64,000 nucleotides of DNA. Origin: Campylorhamphus procurvoides (Eukaryota > Chordata > Aves > Passeriformes > Dendrocolaptidae). Positions within the stretch are counted from its first letter, which is position 1. Every line of letters starts with the position of its first letter. The stretch covers positions 1,284,333-1,348,332 of the forward strand of contig WBMV01000267.1 of the NCBI GenBank assembly GCA_013396655.1. The letters run 5' to 3'. A program made the translations under genes and the position numbers. This document shows, in pieces, positions 33,461 through 46,360 of the stretch. The notes beneath the pieces are model-generated. The model was not told the DNA's origin, made no database searches, and worked only from the letters and a program-made list of their open reading frames with translations.

Positions 33461-36400
33461 ATGTTACCTGTTCATGACCGTTTCTCTTTTCTGTGCTTTG
33501 TGTGAGCAGTGTGTTTGCTTTTTATTCTCATGCACGTGTGTTTAGAAACATAAATTTATTTGGATAGGTGCAGTTACAGAAGTGTATAGGTTTTATACAA
33601 AATTATCTGCAAAGGCAGCTGTGTGAGAATGTGAATGAAATCACTGTAAGGGTTTGGACACACGGACAATCAAGCACACTTATCTCTGGTGTGCAGAGCA
33701 GCCAGTTGCACATTCCTCACAGCAGGTATGAAATTAACCCCACTTTGGTTGCCGGATGTGCTGCAGCTTTATCAGTGAGCCAGAAGCACAGGCTTTCAGC
33801 TGTGCAATGCACACCACCCAGGAGGCCAAAGAAACTTGGTACTCGTGCTGCATCCTGCTGCGTTGATCCACCTCCCCTTTTATGTACACACACACACAGA
33901 GTGTAGCCCTGGATCCTCCCCTTGCCTCTGTGTGCACCAGCAGGAGCTCCACTGGCATCAAGGTGGGAGGTGAAGGCATAAACAGCAGGAAAAGAAAGTC
34001 GGACACATCCTAGGGAGGTTTCCTTAACACTGAAATATTTTAAGCATGTAAATCCTGTTGATTTCTAAGATATTTTAGGAAAACACCACTTGGGATCTGT
34101 GGACAGACGCAGGATGTGCTTAGAAATTATTCACAAGGGATAATCAAATGCTTTCTTGCACCTACCACAACATTCCCCTGACCACCGACACTATCTTGCT
34201 AAGCTGAGTGGTGGGAGAAGCAGAACACTTAGAAGGAGATAAATGGGCTATTTTTGGGCACTGTATACTTGACAAATTAGCTGTGCATCCAGGCTACCTT
34301 TCATCTCCGTAGGAAGGAAGGGCACTTCAGAGCACTGTGGTCTCCCAGCCAGGGAGACAGCTATCTCTGCAGTACCAGAGGCAGCCAGTGCATTACCCCT
34401 TTGGCTATCAGCACATTTAAACAAAACCCTCTCACAATTAGCAACTGGCTGTTTCCTCACCACTGCCTGTAAGCTGGGGATGTCAGTGGGCTGCCTCAAA
34501 GTTGGTTCATGCCTTTTGTGTGGCTGCTTGTGACACAGAGCTGTTGCCTCCAGCCACCAATGCTGGGGGGAACAGTTTTGTAAACATTACTTGGGCGGTA
34601 TGTCCCTTTTTTAATGGGAGAGATCGCTCTCAATGAAGGGAAAACTGATGCATAAAATGCAATCCCTCATGTCATGGTGTGAGATTTTAATGGGTTCCCA
34701 AAGTAGACTTTATGAATTACCATCAAGGTTGCAAAAGTTGGGATTAATGTAGTGAAAACCTCGCATGTGTAGGATTATTGGAGATTATTGCTATAAGATG
34801 ATTTTACAAATATACCATCATTTTTTGCATCTCAAGAGTAAAGTGATTTTTGTATTACTTCTCCATTCAGGTCAGAACCAGAGGGCAAGTTTCTGACTAA
34901 TTTGCACAAACCCTAAAGCAATTTAAGCTGGGGTCTCTGAAAGCTAAGGAGGGATTTACCCTGATTTAATTCTACAACCAAGCCGTGTGCTCAGGCCCTC
35001 TAGTCCAACTGAGGCAATGTTGGAGCTTCAGAACTCAGACCTTTAAAGGAGGAGCTTTTAAATTCAGTGGCATTTGAAAGTCCAGTTTGCAAACAGAAAT
35101 CCAAATTCCAAAGGCAAATTTTGCTATCAGAGGAGAAAAATGTCCTGATTCAACAGGTACAACAAGGCAAGGCAAGACAAGGAAATAAGGATTTTTTTAA
35201 ATGCAAAAAAATCTGAAAATGTTTATTTGGGGAGAATCAAAGCGGATTGTTCTCTGGAAGGTAAGGGTCTTGAGTTACATTTGCTTGTCCCTCGTAGACA
35301 GGACTCAAACTAAAGAAAGGTTTTTTAAGTAGGTGGATTAAAGGTACTCACCTGATTTTCATTAATGGACAGTGGAATTTTAAATGGTATTGATAGTAGC
35401 CTCTCCTACATGTTGGGTTGTTTTCTTGTAAGACATATTCCTGTTAGAAAATAATTTAGGATCCAGTCCTAGGGAGATCTAGTCCTAATTGTATTTTGTT
35501 TAAGGGTATAATGACAAACAGATTATAGGAGAAGCAAACCAAGCCCCTGTGAAATCTGTGCAATTTCATGCAGAATGTTAAATGTTTATTATTATTGTTA
35601 TTATTTTTAAAATAGCAATTAAGCCTCTCAAGTAAGAAGAAAAGTGTGTTATTAACCTTTTTCATTAACCTCTGGGATACCCTTCACTGTTTTTTTTTTC
35701 CTTTCCCTGATTCAAGCTAACAGCAACTCAAAGAATGAAAGCACAGTCTTGATTCAGGCCATGTACTTCCCCAGTTTTCCTTTGAGTGCCTTGGCACCAT
35801 CTCGCAATTAGTGCTACTTGGTTAATTGCTGTATCACCACTTTAGACTCTGAAGAACTTGAATTAAACTTCATGAACTTGACTTCCAAGGACAAGGGCTC
35901 TTAAAGAAGCAAGAGCAACAGAGGAACAGTGCTGATCAGCTGATCAAACAATTGAGATACCCAAAATGCTGTGTATGGGAATGTCTCAGTGTTTCATAAC
36001 ACCAGGGAAAACAAGTGATTGAGACAAGGACCAAAAGGACGAACAATTGCAGGTTAAAACTCTCAAAACATTTATCTCATCTTTTTCATTCCAGTAAGCC
36101 CATAGTTAGGAAATATATTTTTGCTTTTGAACACACAATTTATGTACTGTGTATAGATAGGAGGTGGCTGGAAGAGGACTCTTGTCTGCTGCCTGTTCCT
36201 GGCTGACCCTAATAACCAGAGATGGAAAATAGCCCTACAGTGGGTTCTGCTTGAGGGAATACGCAGGCAAATAGAATTTGCTTTTCCTAAAAAATAAAAT
36301 TTCCTGTTTAAAACATGATTTATCTCAAGCATCATATCTGAGAAAAGAGGACCAAACATCCAGGATAATTTTCAGCTTTTCTGCATCCTTTACTAATGTC

Positions 36401-37018
36401 CTGCCTAGGACAAACAAGAGGTGTCCCTATGGTCCTGCCATCAATGTCTACAAACTAAAGTTACAGGATCACCACTCAGCAAAGAATTAATGCTGTTGAT
36501 AATATTAAGCACTTAATTTCTCCTATTTGTTTCTACCCATTAAAAAAAGAAAAAGGTTAGTTTTTACTGATGGAAAACTTCCTATTGACCTAATGACCAA
36601 TATGAAGGACTTTGAATCTTAAAATTTTTTTGTTGTCACCAGATGATCCTCCTGTCTCTGCTGCTGGTCAGACCCAAACCTCCGAATCTCCACTGGGAAG
36701 AGGCTGCTCTGAGCAGTCCAGCAAGAAGTGTGAAGCTCTTTGGTGGCTGCTGTGGTTTCTCCTCCCTGTTTTGCAGCGCTCAGCTCTTTCCTGGTGTTCA
36801 GTAAATGGCAAATATGTCAGTTTAGTGTGGTTTTGTAGGGAAGTGTGAATTGTGTCTGCTGATACCTCCTTGCTGGTTTAGCCTTTCCAGTAACTATTAA
36901 ACTTGTTTCCACCAAATTTGATGGAGGGATGGGAGTATCAAAGATAATTGTGTTTCTAAAGACTTCATGAAAATCAGCATGTGGAAAGAAAAGAGAAAAC
37001 CAATTTTGTGTTTCCTAG
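33461..37018. other. Non-coding stretch
   Basis: No gene is supported. A (CA)7-type run lies at 33886-33899. The perfect palindrome TGATCAGCTGATCA lies at 35933-35946. The rest is ordinary AT-leaning sequence. Confidence 0.5.
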
Positions 37019-37114
37019 GGACATGGTTTAGTGATGGACTTGGCAGTGCTGGATTAATAGTTGGACTTGATCATCCTAAATGTCTTTTCCAATCTAAACA
37101 GTTCTATAATATTT
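37019..37114 (+). repeat. CR1 LINE 3' end fragment of a different subfamily type
   Basis: GACATGGTTTAGTGATGGAC, TTGGCAGTGCTGGATTAATAG, TTGGACTTGATCATCCTAAA and TCTTTTCCAATCTAAACAGT fit the other common avian CR1 3' end ('GGTTGGACTTGATGATCTTAAAGGTC'). They do not fit the type seen at 28068. Only the last 95 or so bases remain. Confidence 0.9.
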
Positions 37115-40100
37115 GGTCTTTGTGGCTTCATTTGACAGCATTGAGCTGATGAAGTGACTGATGTCTGCTGCTGGCCAAGCTGCACGTGGACAGCTCCATC
37201 CCTGCTCATCCTTGGGCGTCTCCCTGGGGATATGAAACAGAGTTGTGGTTGAGTGCGTGTGATCCAAGGGGCCACAGCACAATTCCTTTGAAAGGTACTT
37301 TTGCTGGAAATCCCATTGGGATGCAGCTTAGCATGAAAAGAAAAATGAAATTAAATATTCCTTCTATTGAAGCCAACAGTGGGATTCCTAATCTTAAATT
37401 TTGGCCACATTTGTAGTAATGTGGCAAAAGTAGAAGTTACTAAGAGTAAAAATTTGTGGATGCAACCCCTGCCATAGATAATACCCCAATCACGTGGTAG
37501 GTGATTCAATATGGTCTCTCTTTGGGAACTCCCGTCTGTGAATGCAACATTTGCATTTTTGTTTGTCTTCCTGAGTCTCCATTGCCAACACGGACAAAAG
37601 GATTTGTCCTCTTAAACTCCTTGTTTTGCCTCAGATGAGTGAAGCAGCTGATTCTGTTTGGACCTGAAGGTGGGATGGGTGTTGGATGAGACACAGGGCC
37701 CTGTAATGCCAAGGGACCTCAACTGGGGAAACACCCACTTGCCTTGGATGCTCATCTTAAGATTCCTGAGTCTCTCTGGAGGTAGTCATTCCTCACTGGG
37801 ACTATGAGGGAAACCCTAATGTTGGGCTGGGTCCCTCACTTTTAGACAGCTGCCACCTGTTGACCCTGGAGAATGATGGGAAGATTCAATCATGTATAAA
37901 AACCTTGAGAAATCTCCACAGGAGGGGTTTTTTAATGGAAAGGAGAGAGTAACAATCTTCACCTGACTTATTTTGAGGTTCCCCATCAGTATTCACAGAG
38001 CACTAAAGGTCAGTACCTTTTTATGTTACGCACAGGTAAGAGAGCAAACTCACTTGGATTTGGAAATGTGAGACATGCTGAGAAGTTTAAAAAGAAATTT
38101 ACGAAGGAGTTTACCCTTTTCTAGCATTTAGGAGCAACCATCAGCTCTTAGCTGTCCCTCCAACTTTTTTGATGCGTATGACCAAATACTTGAAGGCATT
38201 TCTGGAGTGCCCAGAACTATTTCAGTGAAAGTGGTAATTACAGAAACGATTCAGCTTCCAGCCAGGAACTTCCCACAAGATGAGAGCACCAGACAGCCCC
38301 TGGCCACAAGTAACAGAAATTCGAAAGAAAATAAAGGGTTTATTTAAAAAAGAGAGAGATCATAACTTTATAATAACGTTATTATTCAAAGAAAAATACT
38401 TCCTTATGAATTGGCAAAACCACTTTAGGCTTCAGGATTCTTTTTCCATCCCCCAATTGCAATTAATTCTAACCATGAAATAGAGCATACAATAACATTA
38501 ACTGTTTGTGAGTGTTGTTGGATCCCCAAAGGCTGTCACTTCACCCTGGTCTACTCACTGGTTTTCAGGATTACACCCTACAGACTTTGAAGGGGTGTGA
38601 AAACAGGATAAAATGCTGCCTCCTGGCTTTTCTTTCTGCTGAAAAAGAAAAGTCACTGGTTGACAAATCCCTGCTTGTTATGCATTATTTCAAGCTAAAA
38701 GAAGAAATTTTGCCCCATTTATTTTTCTTTTCGTTCCTCTCAAATAATGTATACACTTGTTTCAAATTTAAAAATTGCTGGAGTTGACTGGTTTTGTGAG
38801 TACTATTTTTGACTGTTCTGCTCATTGTATCTGTGCAAAATGCCCTTGGTTCTCTGTGTGTAATGAAAAGCCAATCTCATGCTGAAAGCTGTCCCTGAGT
38901 CTTTCTCTGCATCAGTAAACATGTCCTTTTTGTCCAGGAGAGTGAAATTATATCCTTGTACCACACAAATTTAATTTAAAGCTTCCAAAACCATCTCATG
39001 GCTGGTATTTTAGCAGAAAAGTTGCCTATTTTTGAGAAAGACTGAGAAAGAAGTGATAGGCACAGAGATAAATGACTGATAAAGACAGCATTCCTTGGTG
39101 GTATGACTGAGCTGCAAGAGTGAAGAAAGTAAGAGCCAAGACTCAGCTGGTATTTAGCCCTAAAGGAAATGTCTTGGAGGTTAGTACTCTTCTTGCATTT
39201 TGCTAATAAAATACAAAATAACTGTAATTTTTCCTACTGTATTTGCTGCCTTTCCAACTCGTGCTATTGCTGCTGCAAGAGTTTATTTGTACAGAGAGTT
39301 AATGCACAGCTGAGGAGCAGTCAGGGAAGAGAGATCAGTTCCCACATTTGCTGTAGTGGCCTACCATGGATTTGTCCTGTCATTAGAAGGGGGAAAGTCC
39401 CCACAAGGTATCCTTGCAAAAAGTGTCATGCAAAAGTTATGTTAAGAAAAAAATCATCTTTGCTGGTTCTGGCTTTACCTGACATTCCAGAACAAACTAT
39501 GATCTCCACAGAGGCTGAGAAAAGAAGGCTCAGTATGCAGCTTTTAATATTTGATCACCATTTCAGCCAATCTTAAGGGCAGTCTTAATTCCAGAAGTTT
39601 CAGATGTATTTAAACTTGCATGTGCTCTACCTTTGGACCCAGTCTGTTGCTTTACAGGATCTTGCCAGTAAAGCATCAGAGCTGGAACAGCCTTTGTTAG
39701 GATGATCTGGTTTGAGATAGCTCGTGTGTCTCACAATACATGGCAGAATAAATTGTTTGTGAAAACTGGGGTTACCTGTTTATTTGGGTTTTTTTAAAGG
39801 CATCACAGATTGTACAGCTTTCCTCAGTCACACATATTGAACTTTTGGTATTTTTTTGAAGCAAATTATTTTTGATACAATTATTAGAGAGACAAATGAC
39901 ACAATGTGGTTCTCTGAGTTTCTATTCCCAGCCTGCAGAATGATAAAGGAGCACATGAAGAAATGTTGAAGGGCAGTTCTTAAGAGGTGATCAGAGACGT
40001 TTCTTACATTGTAAAAATCTTTAGCGGTGGAAATCTCTGCTGGCCTGTGGAAACAAGACTGAAACTTGTGCTCCTTGCAAACACCCACAGGTGAAGTGAC

Positions 40101-43100
40101 GTCCATTTTCAGGCACACAGAGAGGTGGGGCAGAAGTGGCTATACATGAACCTCATGTCTCTTTAGTCCTGGCTGGATAAACTTGCTTTCTCATGAGGCT
40201 GAGAACTGCCTTGAAGCTGTGAAGTATTTTCATCTTCACATGGCACACAAGGAAGCTTTTTCACATCTAGCATTGAGGCTGGAAAGATGCCCCAAGCAAC
40301 CTCCTTCTCAAAGAAAAAGACTATTAAAAGTACCCCCAAACAGCTCTGGAGTGTGGTTTGCTACATTTAACATAATGTTAGGCAATCTCTTTAAAACTTC
40401 AGACAAATGATGTTGTTGTTTTGGTTTTGTGGTTTTTTTTCCCCTTAGATTTTTTACTAGGACAAATTTTCCATTGGTTCCCTTGGAAAAATTGCCCTAT
40501 TATCCAATAGATCAAGAATTGCCAAAACAGTGATGTAAGATATAGACATCAAACTGAATCCTTTCTGGGTATGACAGTGCTGCCTGCCAGGGCCATTTTA
40601 TCAGGCCCTAAAACCTCCCAGCTTCCCAGAATATGGCATGAAAATCCTTGACAGGGAGGGGTGTGATTGCAAGCCTATTACTGTCAGAGTAGCTCCAAGT
40701 GAAATCACTTAGCAATGAATGTTCAGCAGGACCAGAATTCCACCTTCTTCTATTCATGCTCCACTTTCTCTGGTGAGAACCAGGAGAAATAATGTATGCT
40801 GTTTAAACATTTATTTTTGTTCATGCAGGATACAAGAAGAAATAACCTTCTAGATTTAATTTGCACTTCTTTGTTACTAATAAGTAGCTTATTTTCAAGG
40901 ATGGGTTAGAGGGAGGAAGGGTTGAACAAGTTTTCAATGGAAAGAATAATAAGTGTGTTCTTTTCTGATTAAAAAAAGGTTTTGTACAGTGTAATAGAAC
41001 TGTCTGTACCAAAACATTCCTTGACCTTTGCATGAAAGGAAGGCAAAGTTAATTTGTGATATAGTTATGACCCCTATATAAGCCTATTTAAAACACACCA
41101 ATGGGTTGGGCAATTGTTTTTGCTCGCAAACTACAAATCTGACTGCAGAGGGACATAGGCACCATACTATGCCTGATATATTTCTCCAGAGCAAAGGAAT
41201 CTCAGCTCTTGACTATAACCCATGCTCCCTGATAGAGATTCTCAGTAACCCACAGGAAATATTACTGGCAGGAATAACCTTAAACATCTCTCTTTTTTAG
41301 TGTTTGTGCACCTGAGTCCAGGATCCCAGGAAGTTTCTATCTGTTCCCTGGGAGTCCAACCTTCGAATCCTACCCCAACAGGTCTTCTGTGTCCTTTCTT
41401 TCAGAACACCACTATGACAAAGTGACCTGTGTTTCACCAATGCCCAAATCTTAGATCCCTCCTTGTGGTGTTCGAGTCCTCTCCATAGCACTGAGTCTGT
41501 AATTTTTTCAGGAGAGAGAAGAACTGAACATTTCACACTTGGTGAATTATTGGAAGAAGTAAAAGATTTATGAGACCAGAGAGAGAATGGATTAGCCTGA
41601 CTGATCAGTGGGGTAAGGGTTCCAATGCTTGATGTTGTGTTCAAGCATTTTACATTACATTCTGCAAAACACAGCAACAGTCCTTTGAGCAATGTCAGCA
41701 TCACGGTCTTGCTCTCCCACATAGAGCCCTTAGGTTATAATGTCATGTTTATTCATTCCCATGTTCACAGAAATCTTTCATTTTTATACATAATGGCAGA
41801 ACTCCTACTGGATAAAAGGACGCTGCTTCCCATTCAAGTTAGCTTGTAACTAGCAATTAGGGCACTGTTCACGGGAGAAGAGAATTTGGATTTGATCTCT
41901 CTGAGGCAAGGCAAAGAACTGAAACTTGGTTTTTGTGTTCTGAATGTCCTTACACCATCCAAGTGTTGGAAGGGTAAGCTGGGATTGGTCAGGGGTTTTA
42001 TGGTTACATACACTCACATCTATGGGACAGATTTTGTGGGATACAATTAATAGGACATATCTCTGTGCTGTATCTGCCAGGCTTTTTCAGATGTCTTGAA
42101 TGCCCTAGGATATCTTGCACGGGTTGTTTATCATTCAGGCTTTCATTCCCAGAGTGGGTACAGCCTAATAATCTCCAGCCCAGACTGTCTCAAATGCCCT
42201 TGCCAGGGAGCAGCTGGATGGAAAATCCCTTTCTGTCTCCCCTGGGCCATTGACCACCCCTTGCTCTCAGCCTTGCTGTGCCCAGGCATCAGGAATGACT
42301 TTACAGTGAACCCAGAGCCAGCAGGTTTCACGCTAGACAGCAAGAGCTGGATGCAGTTCTCCTGGTTTCTGTGCTCAGTAACATAAAAGCCATGACAATA
42401 TCTTTAGTGATTTTTTTTGCTCCTGATTGTGGTTTTATTGGACATAATGTCCAATTTTCTTTGAGTGTTTCAAATATCAGGACACACACATTTTGCTGTA
42501 ATAGTTCCCTGTAAGACAGATGTCAGTGGCTCACAGTTTCTGGCTTGGTATCTTCATCACTGTATGGATATATTGATTTTGTCTCTCTCCTCAATAGCTC
42601 TACATGAATGAGGCTTAACATGCCAGTGAGGCGAATGATGACTCGGGGCTGACACTGTATCAAATTACCCTTTACAAAGCTGTAACATATGTCCAATACC
42701 TGAGTCCATGTAAGCCCTAAAACATGATACTCTGCTAAGACATGCCCAAGATATAGAGGGGAGCTCCTGTGTTTGGATGCAGCACACATCTGAAGGTTTC
42801 TTTTCTTTTTCTCCCACTGCTACTACTACTGACAAAGAAACATGACTGACACCTATGCTGCTCAGGTGGTTAAACAAAGTAATTTGCTTAATAAATTATT
42901 CATTTATGAGCGAAAATAGAAAATGATTAAAAATATTCACTCATCTGGGGCCATTGAAGTTTGTGGAAGTCATCTTGCCTAACTGTAAAGGGGTTTATGT
43001 CTGAGTTAATATTCAAAAATATTCTTCATAGTCAAGAGAGGTAAAGAATCTCATAGAGGGTGTGATTCGAATTATCCTAAAAGAAAGGCTCAATAGGGGC

Positions 43101-46100
43101 TGGATGAACTACACCCTAAAAATACCTCCCTGTCCTCTGTCTATACAGATATTTTGTAAAGGGTCTAGCTCAGACATTGACCTCTGCCACAAAGGCACCC
43201 AAAATAGGTTGAGATGGGAGATTCATCCATATCTTGGCAGTCTCAGTGGCTTCTATGAAAAGTCTGCTGCTGTGGTAAATCTTTGGAAACAGTCAACAAG
43301 GTTAATGTTTCCATTTCCAGCACTCCAATGCAGTTTTCTTGAGTCAGGGAAAAGCCTACATTACAGACTCAATCCACTCAGTCCCTGTTTCTATCTCAAA
43401 AACTGCACCAACCCAAAGAGAGAAGGTGGAGGTCTGGTACTTGGTTGAGGCTCCCGAGGACTGCAGAAACAGCAAATACTGTTTGCAGAAAACACCACAG
43501 CTGAATAGCAGAGGCTGTCTCCATTTCTCAGGTTTTTAAAGTGCCATGCCAGAGAGGTGCTTAAAAAAGAGGCAAATAAGTTGTGTTAAGGTAGTTTATC
43601 TGCTATTAGTCAAGACTGCTTCTTTCAAATGCCAAGGAAAGGTGGAGAGCTGGGGTAATCAACAAAAGGAAAATCCATGCCACTGAGAACAGAAATCCAG
43701 TCTGAGTATCTGTAGGGGATGGGCCCCACCACCAGACATGGCACGGGAAGAAGGAGAAGACAGTGATGCTGGAAAATAGCCAAACCTCCATGTGGCACTA
43801 GGGAGTGCTGAATTTCCATCCCAGCCTGGGAGAGGAATTCACCCAGCTCTGGTGCTTGCTCTTTCAAAATCTTCCTGAATCACTTGAGCAAGTGCAGAAA
43901 AAAACCCAAATAAACAACTCACCAACAAACAAAAAAAGCCCAACCCATATGATTTGATGATTGCAGGAAATGCTGTTCAGTGAGGCCCTCGGTGATTCTA
44001 ATTCCTTATTTCATTTTATCAGTAAAGTTGAAAGAAGACTTCACTGTAGTGTGTAATTCTTTGTTTTTCTTCAGGAAGAATGTGCTTCCTATCCAGGGCA
44101 GGAAGCTAGAACAAGGCAATTCCAAACTGGAAATAAGGCACATTTTAACTGTGAGGTTGGTTAACCATTGCAGTGAACCATGGAAAGATTGATAGGTTCC
44201 TTCATTTCTCAATGTCTTCAATTAAAACTGGATGACTTTCTGAAAGAGTTCTTTTAGCCAAACAAAACTTGTTGGAAAATTTAAAGGCTGCATAGTATAG
44301 GAGTTGCTGAGGACTTTTCCACAGAGAGGGAAGATTTATATGATCACTGTGTAGTTTGTTATTTCTATTTACTTTCTTTAGAAGAGCTCAAATACAAGAG
44401 AGATGCTTGAGATAAGTGCAGAAACAAACAAGCCAAGACTAGGCTATCTCCCGAAGATAAATGTCAGCTGAAGTTAATGTGGCTAATTCAGATATGGAGT
44501 TTATCTTGAGGAATGTACACTGTGAAATTGTTCTGGAGACTCTTTTATTTAGACACCCTTATAGATTTTACTTGAATACTTAAAAAAAAGAAACCAGAAA
44601 AATAACTTCAGAAGTTCAGAGTTGCCATAACCAATAAGTAACGAATTTGTCTCCTTTCTCTCTGATTTATAAGTTCCCTTAATCATAAACATTCCTTCAG
44701 TTTTGCTAGCTGACCTGAATCAAAAGGACAAAGTCAAAGATCGTTGTTGCACATTTTAAAATGCAAGACTGTCTCTTTCTCAATAAAACATGATGGATTC
44801 ATGGTCCAGCATAGAATTCACAATCATAAAGGCAGGTGATAGAGGTTAACCACCACATTGCAAATACCAGGACTTTGATTCTTAAACTGAAGAATAAAAT
44901 GTACTTAAAGAAAAAAAAAGCATTTGTGATTTTGTAAACTATTGACCTCCCTCAAAGCTGGGCCTGCCTTTTTGCTGCTTGTGAAGTACCTGCTCCCAAA
45001 ATGAAACAAAGAGTAAAAAGGCTGGACTGTGTATTGTGTGTGCCATAGTCAAGAAGTCAAACCCAGTTGCCTTCTATTTTTTTTACCTAGACATGGCTGG
45101 TGCACACCAAAATAGACAAGTCTCTTGATCTATTTAGCAAAAGATTTACATAGTGCTTCAGGGATCTCAAAACCTCACATTTGTTGCCAAAACCCCCCCA
45201 AACAAACAAACAAACCACTCAGGAATGCAAAAGAAATGTTTTCTGTGGGTTCAAGTTATAAAACTATTTATTATAATTTTATAATTGTCATGATGAGGTG
45301 GAAAATTCCCCCCTCACTTGACTTTTTGAAAAGCTGGACAATCTAAAGGCAAATGATGTGCTGATAAGTGTAGTTGTCACCCCAACAGCATTTCTGCTTC
45401 AGGAATTTCCTCTGGATTGGAGGATTTATTTTTGTTTTTGCACCTCTCTTTCTGTGGGATAATCCAGGGTGAAGCCAAGGTACCCTGGAAGCAAATGGCA
45501 GAAGATCCACTGGTTGCAGAAATTAACTCGCAAAGAGTCTATACCAGAGCTATTTCTGCTTTTTTTCTCTTACTCTCCTCCTGCAGCACAGAATAACATA
45601 ATTTACCCTAATTATATTTTTATCCTTCCTCCTTTCAAGAGATCTGTTCTGTATGGTCCCCTAGTACTTTCTCAGAGAAACTGTTTATGACTAGTCTCTG
45701 CCATCTGCAGAGTCCTGAGGGGTGGATGGGGACCATTAACTTAATTTTGGATGAGTGTGTGTACAAGGTAAACATACTTGAAAAAGCAGTGTGTATGCAA
45801 GGATCATGTACATGCACACGCTGCAATTTCCCACAGCTTAAATGAGGATTCTTTTTATTAAAATAAGAACTTAATTAATGCACATGGGCATTTGGGGATC
45901 AGACTCTACATACCATTCATATGGACTTGATTTAAACATCTTGAAATTAATTAAATGTAATGGTAAAGGAGTCTATTTCTGCTGGGAATTAATGCACTGA
46001 TAACTTTCTTAGGGTATGCAAAAAGTTATGACTCACCTCTCATAGATCAAAAATGAAAATAAGAAGGGATGGCTAAGGCTTTGTGGAGAGTTTGACCCCA

Positions 46101-46160
46101 TCTAACCTGACTCCCTTGTGTTGGGCTTGTCAGCCCATTGCAGAGAACTAAACCCAGCCC
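37115..46160. other. Non-coding stretch, nothing recognised
   Basis: About 9 kb without a repeat family or credible exon. Scattered short A/T runs occur, and a C-run followed by (CAAA)n lies at 45193-45216. Open frames of up to 141 codons (41297-41722 minus) and 135 codons (39169-39576 plus) lack domain or splice support. Confidence 0.45.
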
Positions 46161-46163
46161 TGA

Positions 46164-46187
46164 AGAAAGGAAGGAAGGAGGGAAGGG
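46164..46187. repeat. (GGAA)n short purine microsatellite
   Basis: GAAAGGAAGGAAGGAGGGAAGG-type units form a brief degenerate microsatellite about 90 bp before the 5S-like relic. Confidence 0.7.
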
Positions 46188-46275
46188 GTGCTCTAAGTCC
46201 ACTTTGCGTGTGAGAAGGATGGCAAGATTTCCACTGGTTGAAAGCAGCTCTGTTTTGTCGTTTTTCCATCCTAGG

Positions 46276-46360
46276 ATGAACCCATCTCATCTTGTTTGCC
46301 CCAGGGAGCAAGGCAGTTTTGGAGCTGTATAGTACTTGGATAGGTGACCACATGGAAAAC
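46276..46360 (+). repeat. 5S rRNA-like relic (AmnSINE1-like element or 5S pseudogene)
   Basis: CCCATCTCATCTTG, GGGAGCAAGGCAG, TAGTACTTGGATAGGTGACC and ACATGGAAAA line up in order with the internal promoter half of vertebrate 5S rRNA ('CCCGATCTCGTCTG', 'GAAGCTAAGCAGGGTC', 'TAGTACTTGGATGGGAGACC', 'GCCTGGGAATACC'). TAGTACTTGGAT is exact. The first about 25 bases of 5S are not recognisable. Amniote AmnSINE1 elements carry a 5S-derived head, so this may be such a SINE. Without a recognised tRNA-like or Deu-type continuation downstream, a plain decayed 5S pseudogene is equally possible. Confidence 0.62.

Noticed and set aside
46276..46360. Functional 5S rRNA gene
   Set aside because: Too many changes, the first part of the gene is missing, and no T-run terminator stands at the expected end.
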